DNA from: T1SED10-198M sp003554345 [NCBI: Candidatus Sumerlaeota bacterium]
Lineage (GTDB): Bacteria; Sumerlaeota; T1SED10-198M
DNA length: 5,973 bases
Reading direction: 5' to 3'
Assembly (NCBI GenBank): GCA_003554345.1
Contig: PWGE01000131.1
Span: 1 to 5,973 of the forward strand
In this document: piece by piece, positions 1 through 5,973 of the stretch
Layout of the letters: every line of letters begins with the position of its first letter
How positions within the stretch are numbered: position 1 is the stretch's first letter
Translations under genes and position numbers: made by a program
The notes under the pieces: model-generated
The model's input: the letters and a program-made list of their open reading frames with translations, nothing else
Told to the model about the DNA's origin: nothing
Databases searched by the model: none

Positions 1-409
1 CCATCTCTCCGTAGATCTCAATACGGTCGATGCCTGCAAGCTCATCAGCGTAGTCTTCGACTGTGATATCTTCCTTGTCCAGACCGATGGTCATGACATC
101 GTCCTCTACATGGACGCCCTGCCTGATGCCTTCAACTTCCCATGTCTGGGGTTCGGGCCAGTCCTCTTCATCAATCTCCTGCGAACGTGCCTCGACCTTG
201 AGCTCAGTACCTATCAGCTCATTACGGTCAACAGTCTGATCCAGTTCGGTGGCATTGACCACTTCGTAGAAGCCCTCGTCTGTGGTGAACCTGAAGAGCA
301 CATCTTCTGCTGCTACTCCTTCAGGGATCTCATATGTGATCAAATCACCCAGTGTTGGATCCTTAAACAACGGATCCCTTACGAGGTCCACGCTAAACTC
401 ATTAGCCAT
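1..409 (-). CDS. Acidic hypothetical protein, C-terminus beyond the window
   Basis: An open leftward frame of 136 codons begins with ATG at 409 and runs off the left edge without a stop. The start is well supported: AGGAGG (418-423, minus strand) lies 8 nt upstream. The protein begins MANEFSVDLVRDPLFKDPTLG. It is strongly acidic: I count 39 Asp/Glu in 136 residues against 9 Lys/Arg. There is no signal peptide and no membrane segment in the visible part. The composition could suit an unprocessed secreted adhesin of the type I secretion kind or a cytoplasmic protein of a halophile, but I recognise no domain and assign no function. It is the second gene of a leftward pair: its ribosome binding site overlaps the stop of the 55-residue gene upstream, so the two are probably cotranscribed and translationally coupled. 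Confidence 0.8.
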   Translation of the reverse strand, partial: MANEFSVDLVRDPLFKDPTLGDLITYEIPEGVAAEDVLFRFTTDEGFYEVVNATELDQTVDRNELIGTELKVEARSQEIDEEDWPEPQTWEVEGIRQGVHVEDDVMTIGLDKEDITVEDYADELAGIDRIEIYGEM

Positions 410-417
410 AACTCGTT

Positions 418-423
418 CCTCCT
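418..423 (-). promoter_or_regulatory. Ribosome binding site overlapping the upstream stop codon
   Basis: AGGAGG on the minus strand, 8 nt before the ATG of the acidic protein. Its first two bases are the end of the TAG stop of the 55-residue gene (TAGGAGG), an arrangement typical of translational coupling. Confidence 0.75.
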
Positions 424-589
424 AGTTATACAGGTTTGAATAAACTTTTTGAAAAAGCCGATGCGCAAACTGTACCGAAGTACCTGTAACTAAGCCTCCT
501 TTCGATTTTGAATTATTGAGTTGTACCAGAGCCATGGGTGTCCAGGGCTCCTTGATGGTAGATACTTTGACGGGCGTGATTACTGACAT
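422..589 (-). CDS. Small hypothetical protein (55 aa), leftward
   Basis: A 55-codon frame runs from ATG at 589 to TAG at 422-424. AGGAGG (601-606, minus strand) lies 11 nt upstream, a strong site with slightly long spacing. The product begins MSVITPVKVSTIKEPWTPMA and ends in a basic, aromatic stretch (...HRLFQKVYSNLYN). No signal peptide or membrane span is visible. The stop overlaps the ribosome binding site of the next leftward gene, which argues that this is a real gene and the first of a two-gene operon. The EPWTP stretch faintly recalls the start of some small cupin-like proteins, but the fragment is too short for a call. It could be a truncated remnant. A candidate promoter lies about 110 nt upstream (705-734). 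Function unknown. Confidence 0.6.
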   Translation of the reverse strand: MSVITPVKVSTIKEPWTPMALVQLNNSKSKGGLVTGTSVQFAHRLFQKVYSNLYN

Positions 590-606
590 TTTTGTGTCAG
601 CCTCCT

Positions 607-947
607 TTGTCTGCGGGTCTTAAATCCTGGGGAAAACAATGAAGGACTGTTCATTTTAGTGCCTCGCGAGCTGCAGCAAACAATCCCTCATTAAACTCAA
701 GGCACTGATAGACTAAAGGCGATGGCCTTGTCAAGCATTGAATCAAAACTTTTTAAAAAATCGATGGTCAAAAAAACATTAAGGTCTTCTTTAATGTACC
801 TGCATAAAGACATTTAATGAGCCATTAACACACTGAAATAACTATTTTATTATTACAACTGCTTATTACAGGTGCAATCAAGGTGATTTCTCCAGACAGT
901 ATGGATATCAGTCTAAGTTCGGAAACAGCCCCGTAGAAAAAAGATTT
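607..947. other. Gene-free upstream region of the leftward gene pair
   Basis: Apart from the candidate promoter I see no convincing gene here. It is AT-rich between about 740 and 870. It holds one perfect 7-bp inverted repeat, ACATTAA (776-782) and TTAATGT (791-797), with an 8-nt loop; no T-run follows, so it is not a good terminator. A 24-codon leftward frame (580-654) overlaps the start of the 55-residue gene, but it has only a weak GAGG site and is not called. Confidence 0.5.
705..734 (-). promoter_or_regulatory. Candidate sigma70 promoter for the leftward gene pair
   Basis: On the minus strand a perfect -35 box TTGACA (729-734) is followed, after 18 nt, by TATCAG (705-710; four of six match TATAAT). 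Transcription would start near 698, giving a leader of about 110 nt before the 55-residue gene. The perfect -35 and its placement support it; the weak -10 limits confidence. Confidence 0.35.
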
Positions 948-1288
948 ACCACAGAGGGCACAGAGAGCACAGAGCTAAGGCAAAGAGGGCTTTCTCTGTG
1001 AACCTCTGTGATCTCTGGGGTTAAAAAGAATAAAGAACTCTACCACAGAGGGCACAGAGAGCACAGAGCTAAGGCAAAGAGGGTATTCTCTGTGAACCTC
1101 TGTGATCTCTGTGGTTAAAAAGAACAAAGAGTTTCACCACAGAGGGCACAGAGAGGCACAGGGTTAAGACAAAGAGGGTTTTTCTCTGTGGTCCTCTGTG
1201 AACTCTGTGGTTAAAAAAGAATAAAGATCTTCACCACAGAGGGCACAGAGCTAAGGCAAAGAGGGCTTTTTCTGTGAACCTCTGTGGT
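948..1288. repeat. Four tandem palindromic CACAGAG/CTCTGTG units
   Basis: Units start at 948, 1042, 1136 and 1233, so the periods are 94, 94 and 97 bp. Each begins ACCACAGAG and ends CTCTGTGGT or a close variant, and units are joined by an A-rich linker of about 20 bp. In units 1-2 the left arm carries three CACAGAG words and the right arm three CTCTGTG words, each separated by 2-3 nt, so a strand can fold into three stacked 7-bp helices with a loop of about 19 nt (CTAAGGCAAAGAGGG...). Unit 3 is slightly diverged. Unit 4 (1233-1288) has lost one word from each arm, a compensated loss that keeps the hairpin. The array lies downstream of the DUF6447-like gene and could end its transcript, but no T-tract follows. 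I see no coding content and no CRISPR-like spacers. Confidence 0.9.
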
Positions 1289-1362
1289 GTCAGGCAGATA
1301 TTGACGCTAAGATCAGATTGAATGCAAGTCGGAATTAGAAACTGCGCTGCCGGGCCTGACGG

Positions 1363-1551
1363 TTAAAGGTCTTCCAGAATTCTGGAAAGGGACCGGGCAT
1401 ATGAATTGCGGGCCGTCTGGTATGTAGCCAGCTGCACCCGGAGCTCGGAAATCTTCCCGTCAACAAACTGAATGGACCTCAGCCTGTTGACGGCTTCTTC
1501 CGGCAGCTCTTCAGTATCATATTCCTTATCATTGATCATAACCTTGGGCAT
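1363..1551 (-). CDS. Small DUF6447-like protein (62 aa)
   Basis: ATG at 1551 is preceded by AAGGAG (1561-1566, minus strand) with a 9-nt gap; TAA is at 1363-1365. The product starts MPKVMINDKEYDTEELPEEA, a short beta-hairpin-like MPKVxIxxKEYD opening. It then has a long predicted helix (QFVDGKISELRVQLATYQTARNSYARSL) that could form a coiled coil. This layout and the QFVD...L..QLA..QTARN.YA pattern match, from memory, the DUF6447 family of about 60-70 residue bacterial proteins of unknown function. There is no signal peptide or membrane segment; it is probably cytoplasmic. It is divergent from pseB, separated by about 430 bp, so cotranscription is excluded. The last codons contain a 16-bp perfect palindrome (1372-1387). 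Confidence 0.75.
   Translation of the reverse strand: MPKVMINDKEYDTEELPEEAVNRLRSIQFVDGKISELRVQLATYQTARNSYARSLSRILEDL
1372..1387. repeat. 16-bp perfect palindrome at the 3' end of the DUF6447-like gene
   Basis: TTCCAGAATTCTGGAA is its own reverse complement. It lies in the codons just before the stop. With no central loop it is more suited to binding a dimeric protein, or to chance, than to forming an RNA hairpin. Confidence 0.6.
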
Positions 1552-3019
<1,468 letters not shown>

Positions 3020-3054
3020 GGGACGAAGAGTGAATATATGTGCATGGAGGAAAT

Positions 3055-3447
3055 ATGGTGACCAACGGAAAACAAACAGTGATGTCTGCCAAAGATCTGG
3101 ATGTTTACAAGGTAGCTTATGAACTTGCTATGGAGATATTCCACGTAAGTAAGCATTGGCCAAACGAAGAGAAGTTTTCACTAACAGATCAAGTTAGAAG
3201 ATCCTCCCGTTCTGTTTGCTCAAATCTTCGTGAAGCCTGGTCAAAAAGAAAATATGAGGCACACTTCATAAGCAAACTTACAGACTGTGATGGTGAAAAC
3301 AGTGAAACAGACACCTGGCTTGATTTCGCAAAGGACTGTAATTATCTCAGCAACGAGAACTATAGGAAGCTAAACGACAAGTGCAGTCGCGTAGGAGCAA
3401 TGCTTGGGGGAATGATCAAAAATCCAAAACCTTTTCTGATTAAATGA
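3055..3447 (+). CDS. Four-helix-bundle protein of the S23 / intervening-sequence family
   Basis: The product (130 residues from ATG 3055) matches the small all-helical S23/IVP family. It has a KDLDVYKVAYELAMEIF first helix, then LTDQVRRSSRSVCSNLREAWSKR, then EAHFISKLTDCDGENSETDTWLDFA, and a last helix from YRKLNDKCSRVGAMLGGMI. The R-R-S-S-x-S-x-x-x-N-L-x-E signature is typical. Family members are found inside 23S rRNA intervening sequences and as free-standing genes. The accessory Avd protein of diversity-generating retroelements has the same fold. GGAGG at 3046-3050 precedes ATG 3055 by only 4 nt. GTG 3040 would extend the frame by five residues, while ATG 3082 fits the family start (M-S-A-K-D-L) but lacks a good site. 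The gene is flanked on both sides by inverted heptamer arrays and is visibly more AT-rich than pseB, pointing to separate origin. Molecular function is unknown; RNA or protein binding is plausible. Confidence 0.85.
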   Translation: MVTNGKQTVMSAKDLDVYKVAYELAMEIFHVSKHWPNEEKFSLTDQVRRSSRSVCSNLREAWSKRKYEAHFISKLTDCDGENSETDTWLDFAKDCNYLSNENYRKLNDKCSRVGAMLGGMIKNPKPFLIK

Positions 3448-3474
3448 AAGCAAAGTTTTTACGGCCTACCCACC

Positions 3475-3527
3475 AAGGACCTCGGACCTCGGGCCACGGA
3501 CAACGGACTACGGACCACGGACCTCGG
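3475..3527 (+). repeat. Heptamer array 2 (NCGGACC, inverted relative to array 1)
   Basis: Seven 7-bp units (AAGGACC, TCGGACC, TCGGGCC, ACGGACA, ACGGACT, two ACGGACC) plus TCGG. It starts 27 bp after the S23 stop codon. Its reverse complement is the same family as the array at 2957-3019, so the two could pair across the S23 gene. Confidence 0.9.
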
Positions 3528-3536
3528 GTTTGAGGT
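3528..3536 (+). repeat. Right copy of 9-bp direct repeat (putative target-site duplication)
   Basis: GTTTGAGGT, identical to 2951-2959. It is followed by TGACCGCATGA, which would be the original pseB 3' end: read in the pseB frame after excision it gives Leu-Thr-Ala-stop. Confidence 0.6.
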
Positions 3537-3886
3537 TGACCGCATGAGTTCCAGCTACTATACGCATGATATGCGCACAGGAGGTAAGTGCAGAAGACAG
3601 GACATACCAGGATGTGGTTGTAATGGCCATATCTTCAGTGCTATGGGGGCTGGGATTCTTCCTCTGTGATTTACCTTCGTTCCGAAAAGGAGGATTTTAA
3701 AGCCACAGGATTAAAAAGGATTCCTGTGTTCTGGTCAACAGGATAGCCACAATACATGCAGATCGACATTTACCAACTTGGAATTTTGCTATACAAAAGG
3801 AACATGGTTGGCGCTCCTCAGCTTGATGTGTAACTGGACAGACTTGATCATCTTTGCCGCAGCATTACAAAATTTCAACAGACTTT
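3537..3886. other. Gene-free stretch between the S23 unit and the toxin-antitoxin pair
   Basis: I see no recognisable gene. A 41-codon frame from ATG 3544 overlaps the inferred old pseB stop (ATGA) but resembles no family I know. A 7-bp inverted repeat, CACAGGA (3704-3710) and TCCTGTG (3722-3728), has an 11-nt loop. TGCTATACA at 3787-3795 looks like an extended -10 and could drive the antitoxin gene about 230 bp downstream, but no good -35 is correctly spaced. The region probably belongs to whatever carried the toxin-antitoxin pair in. Confidence 0.45.
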
Positions 3887-3890
3887 AAGG

Positions 3891-4010
3891 GCATAGCGCA
3901 TAGCGCATGGAGCATAGAGCATGGCGCTTGGCGCATAGAGCATAGCGGAAGCGCCTTGCGCCCTGCACTCTGCGCTTACCGCCATGCGCCCTGCGCTATG
4001 CGCTTACCGC
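3891..4010 (+). repeat. GCATAGC/GCATGGA heptamer hairpin before the antitoxin gene
   Basis: A second 7-bp repeat family (GCATAGC, GCATGGA, GCATAGA, GCATGGC ...) occupies the left part, and diverged units in the opposite orientation the right part. GCATAGCGCATAGCGCATGG (3891-3910) pairs with 3982-4001 at 18 of 20 positions, so the stretch can fold into one long hairpin. AAGGG occurs at both borders (3887-3891 and 4013-4017). The right copy is part of the antitoxin's ribosome binding site. Confidence 0.8.
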
Positions 4011-4026
4011 CCAAGGGAGGTCTTTT

Positions 4027-4284
4027 ATGGAAATAGAATATATCGGCGAAGTACTGCCGGATGGACGCCTTTCTTTAGATCCGGCTATTACTGGTAAGTT
4101 GAAGGCTGGGCAAAAGTTTAGGGTCAAGCTGGAAGGCCTGGATCAAGATTATCAGGAAAAAACATCTTCAAGCTTATCTGAAGAGGCACAAGACTTTTTG
4201 TCTTATCTGCGCAATGCAGTTGGGCGTGGGGGCTATCAGGAAAAATTTATCACCCGGGCTTTCATTCATGACAATGATCGATAA
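4027..4284 (+). CDS. Antitoxin of a VapBC-type toxin-antitoxin pair
   Basis: This 85-residue protein starts at ATG 4027 with a strong site, AAGGGAGG (4013-4020), 6 nt upstream. Its first 35 residues (MEIEYIGEVLPDGRLSLDPA then ITGKLKAGQKFRVKL) have the swapped-hairpin-like pattern of AbrB-type or related antitoxins that bind operator DNA. The C-terminal half (SLSEEAQDFLSYLRNAVGRGG...) is helical and would be the toxin-binding arm. The stop overlaps the toxin start by 17 bp (or 11 bp from the inner ATG), the usual order and coupling for antitoxin then PIN toxin. Role by analogy: it binds and silences the downstream nuclease and probably represses the pair. The exact antitoxin subfamily is uncertain. 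A heptamer hairpin lies immediately in front of its ribosome binding site and could affect translation. Confidence 0.75.
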   Translation: MEIEYIGEVLPDGRLSLDPAITGKLKAGQKFRVKLEGLDQDYQEKTSSSLSEEAQDFLSYLRNAVGRGGYQEKFITRAFIHDNDR

Positions 4285-5551
4285 ACCAGTTCTGGACTCA
4301 AATATCCTGATATATTCAGCTAATGCTGATTCATTGTTTTATGAGCAAGCTTATAAGGTTATTGAACATTACGCTCAAGAAGGTTTTTGGGTTACAGATA
4401 TAAACCTTGTAGAATTCTTCCAAGTAGTGACTGACGGGAGAAAGACAAGTCAACCTTTTTCCCCTGCACAGGCTACAGAGTACATCAATAAACTCGTGCG
4501 TATGCCAGAAGCAGGCGTGTTGAAGTCTCGGAGCATGCATGAAATTGTTAAGGATGACAGGTTCAATGCTGAAATTAAGCAGTTAAATATTTGTCGCTTT
4601 GAGATATATGATCATCTTATTGCTGACTGCATGAGAATGAACAATATACAAACCTTAATCACTGCGAATGATAAAGATTTCAAAAAATACGACTTCATCC
4701 AGGCCATAAACCCCTTCTCAGATACTCCCAGGACCGTCGACCACGGACCACGGACCACGGACCACGGACTTCCGGCTTCGGACGTCGGACATCGGACGTC
4801 GGACATCGGGCTTATCCCCTACGGCAAACAATCCATAAATGAAAAGGATATCGCAGCGGTTTGTTCAGTGCTTCGCTCGGACATGATCACCCAGGGTCCC
4901 AAGGTGCCGGAGTTCGAGCAGGCGGTGGCAGATTATTGTGGCGTCTCTCACGCGGTAGCTGCAAACAGTGGAACTTCCGTCCTGCATTTGGCCTGCCGCG
5001 CCCTGGAACTCGGTCCTGGGGACACCCTCTGGACCAGCCCAATCACTTTCGTGGCCAGCGCGAACTGCGCTCTGTATTGCGGAGCGGACGTGGATTTCGT
5101 GGATATTGATCCGTACACTTACAATATATCGGTTCAGGCCTTGGAGGAGAAGCTTCAGAAGGCGGAAACTTCCGGGCAGTTGCCCAAGGCGGTTGTCCCG
5201 GTGCACATGTGCGGACAGCCCTGCGAGATGGAAGCCATTCACGGCCTGTCCGAAAAGTACGGATTCAGGATAATCGAGGATGCCTGCCACGCCGTGGGCG
5301 CTCGTTACAAGGGAGAACCCGTGGGTAATTGCCGCTACAGTGATATTGCCGTGTTCAGCTTTCACCCTGTAAAGATCATTACTACGGGTGAAGGTGGAAT
5401 GGCCGTGACTGGTGATGCAGGTCTGGCTGAGAGGATGCGGCTTTTGCGGGAGCATGGGATAAGCCGGAGTCCGAGGTCCGAGGTCCGAGGTCCGGTGTCC
5501 GAAGTTGGAAGTCGGACCAGGGACCTCGGACCACGGGCCCTGGTTTTATGA
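4268..5551 (+). CDS. PIN-domain toxin fused in frame to PseC aminotransferase (truncated)
   Basis: One frame of 427 residues joins three parts. Residues 1-150 are a VapC-like PIN ribonuclease with the four expected acidic positions: D10 (VLDSN), E49 (NLVEFF), D115 (IYDHLIAD) and D135 or D137 (ITANDKDF). Residues 153-181 are encoded by a heptamer array (PRTVDHG, PRTTDHG, ... SDVGHRT, SDIG). From L182 it is PseC: LIPYGKQSINEKDIAAV, phosphate-loop NSGTS at 233-237, EDACHAVGA with D338, and the PLP lysine K369 in HPVKIITTGEGG. ATG 4268 (or 4274) overlaps the antitoxin stop and has no obvious ribosome binding site, implying coupled translation. PseC has no start codon between the array and IPYGKQ, so it can be made only as this fusion unless a non-standard start is used. 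The frame leaves PseC in a further array and stops at 5549-5551. It would have intact PIN residues but lack PseC's C-terminal domain. Confidence 0.8.
   Translation: MTMIDKPVLDSNILIYSANADSLFYEQAYKVIEHYAQEGFWVTDINLVEFFQVVTDGRKTSQPFSPAQATEYINKLVRMPEAGVLKSRSMHEIVKDDRFNAEIKQLNICRFEIYDHLIADCMRMNNIQTLITANDKDFKKYDFIQAINPFSDTPRTVDHGPRTTDHGLPASDVGHRTSDIGLIPYGKQSINEKDIAAVCSVLRSDMITQGPKVPEFEQAVADYCGVSHAVAANSGTSVLHLACRALELGPGDTLWTSPITFVASANCALYCGADVDFVDIDPYTYNISVQALEEKLQKAETSGQLPKAVVPVHMCGQPCEMEAIHGLSEKYGFRIIEDACHAVGARYKGEPVGNCRYSDIAVFSFHPVKIITTGEGGMAVTGDAGLAERMRLLREHGISRSPRSEVRGPVSEVGSRTRDLGPRALVL
4731..4810 (+). repeat. Heptamer array 3 (GGACCAC / GGACRTC), linker of the PIN-PseC fusion
   Basis: Eleven 7-bp units in one orientation run from 4731 to 4807, followed by GGG: GGACCGT, CGACCAC, three GGACCAC, GGACTTC, CGGCTTC and two GGACGTC-GGACATC pairs. 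Translated in the fusion frame they give a 7-residue repeat with no stop. The junction with native PseC (Leu-Ile-Pro-Tyr-Gly) is sharp at 4810/4811. Confidence 0.9.
5469..5541 (+). repeat. Heptamer array 4, palindromic and frame-shifting, inside pseC
   Basis: The left part has 7-bp units GTCCGAG x3, GTCCGGT, GTCCGAA and GTTGGAA (5469-5510). The right part has the inverted units GGACCAG, GGACCTC, GGACCAC and GGGCCCT (5514-5541). Arms 5479-5502 and 5512-5535 pair at 20 of 24 positions around a 9-nt loop, like a miniature inverted-repeat element. The array moves pseC from the frame of 4268 to the next one. Deleting one 7-bp unit would rejoin the frames, and I find no stop in the rejoined reading. 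Confidence 0.85.
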
Positions 5552-5870
5552 GCAGATCGAGCTGGGGTACAATTACCGCATGAACGATATGCAGGCTGCC
5601 CTGGGATTGAGCCAGCTTAAGCGGCTGGATGAGTTCATCGCGGCCAGGCGGGAGATGGCCAGGCGTTATGACAGGCTGCTGGCGGACCTGCCGGTAACCA
5701 CTCCCAGGCAGCACCAGGACTCCACTTCCGCCTGGCACCTGTATGTAATCCGCCTTGACCAGGAAAAGGTCGGCACAACACGTAGACAAGTGTTTGAATA
5801 TTTGAGAGAAAAGGGCATCGGCGTTAATGTCCATTATATCCCGGTGCATACCCATCCTTATTACATGCGC

Positions 5871-5940
5871 ATGGAGCATGGGGCATGGAGCATGGAGCAG
5901 GAACAGGAGAGAAGAGCGCATGGGGCATGGAGCGCCAAGC
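5871..5940 (+). repeat. ATGGAGC heptamer insert inside pseC, in frame
   Basis: Ten 7-bp steps: ATGGAGC, ATGGGGC, two ATGGAGC, three diverged units, ATGGGGC, ATGGAGC and GCCAAGC. They encode MEHGAWSMEQEQERRAHGAW and a few more residues, placed between HPYYMR and YTPGKGMFPE where PseC relatives have only a short loop. It is the same family as the hairpin at 3891-4010. Unlike that copy, both ends run in the same direction. Confidence 0.8.
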
Positions 5941-5973
5941 CCTATACGCCAGGAAAAGGGATGTTTCCTGAGG

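Larger units (their letters stand above)
4811..5973 (+). pseudogene. pseC: pseC (UDP-4-amino-4,6-dideoxy-AltNAc transaminase), interrupted; runs off right edge
   Basis: PseC transfers an amino group from glutamate to the 4-keto product of PseB, using PLP, in the second step of pseudaminic acid synthesis. The coding sequence is recognisable from LIPYGKQS (4811) to PGKGMFPE at the right edge, but it has three lesions. The native start is gone and the frame is joined to a PIN toxin. After REHGISR (to 5467) a palindromic heptamer array replaces or displaces the usual linker and moves the rest by +1. Finally, an in-frame heptamer insert lies between HPYYMR and YTPGKGMFPE. Downstream of the shift, GPWFYEQIELGYNYRMNDMQ (from 5535) and the following KRLDEF...VNVHYIPVHTHPYY are well conserved, with no other stop. 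Good conservation on both sides suggests recent damage, a reversible switch or a sequence error, not an old pseudogene. A complete copy elsewhere cannot be excluded. Confidence 0.8.

Noticed and set aside
110-439. 109-codon rightward frame
   Set aside because: It lies opposite a leftward frame that has a strong ribosome binding site and natural acidic protein composition; this one has no ribosome binding site and an odd composition.
472-483. GTAC-TTCG-GTAC tetraloop hairpin on the minus strand
   Set aside because: Only 4 bp of stem that does not extend, inside a coding frame.
580-654. 24-codon leftward frame as a possible leader peptide
   Set aside because: Only a GAGG site, no attenuator-like structure or codon run, and it overlaps the better supported 55-residue gene.
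948-1288. CRISPR array
   Set aside because: The repeated units are contiguous palindromes joined by a nearly constant A-rich linker; there are no variable spacers and no cas genes.
3544-3669. 41-codon frame starting at the ATGA overlap with the inferred old pseB stop
   Set aside because: It has no recognisable similarity and a Cys/Gly-rich random-looking product; it is kept only as a clue to the former operon junction.
5540-5551. Programmed +1 frameshift site in pseC at the TGA
   Set aside because: The codon before the stop is TTA, which cannot re-pair in the +1 frame as in the prfB-type CTTTGA signal, and no upstream Shine-Dalgarno-like stimulator is placed correctly.

Overview
The window looks like an accessory surface-glycan locus of a Gram-negative bacterium, possibly a deltaproteobacterium (Desulfobacterota). 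That placement rests on overall resemblance and on the mix of pseudaminic acid genes, a small DUF6447-like protein, S23-type genes and short-repeat arrays. It is an inference; no rRNA or other taxonomic marker is present.

Layout. Positions 1-589 hold a leftward pair of genes: a 55-residue small protein whose stop codon overlaps the ribosome binding site of an acidic protein that runs off the left edge. Positions 948-1288 hold four tandem palindromic units built from CACAGAG/CTCTGTG. At 1363-1551 is a small leftward DUF6447-like gene. From 1984 to the right edge, everything reads rightward around the first two steps of pseudaminic acid synthesis: pseB (UDP-GlcNAc 4,6-dehydratase/5-epimerase) and pseC (PLP-dependent 4-aminotransferase).

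The striking feature is what has happened to pseB and pseC. A 568-bp unit carrying an S23-type four-helix-bundle gene, bracketed by inverted arrays of a 7-bp repeat (GGTCCGN / NCGGACC), sits in the last codons of pseB. It is flanked by a 9-bp direct repeat, GTTTGAGGT. Removing the unit plus one copy of the repeat restores a pseB ending in ...SVESLRLTA-stop, with ATGA coupling to whatever followed. Between pseB and pseC lies an antitoxin/PIN-toxin (VapBC-type) pair. The toxin frame runs through another 7-bp array straight into PseC, which has no start codon of its own, so the predicted product is a PIN-PseC fusion. PseC is then broken by a third, palindromic 7-bp array that shifts the frame (loss of one 7-bp unit would restore it). 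Further on it carries an in-frame insert of a second 7-bp repeat family (ATGGAGC). A hairpin of that second family also sits directly in front of the antitoxin's ribosome binding site.

Read together, the pse locus is littered with heptamer arrays. Most of their units contain no stop codon in any frame, so they can enter genes, extend them, fuse them or shift their frame. The S23 unit with its flanking duplication is the best candidate for a mobile element of this system. Mobility, phase variation and function of the fusion are inferences that need genome comparison and resequencing.
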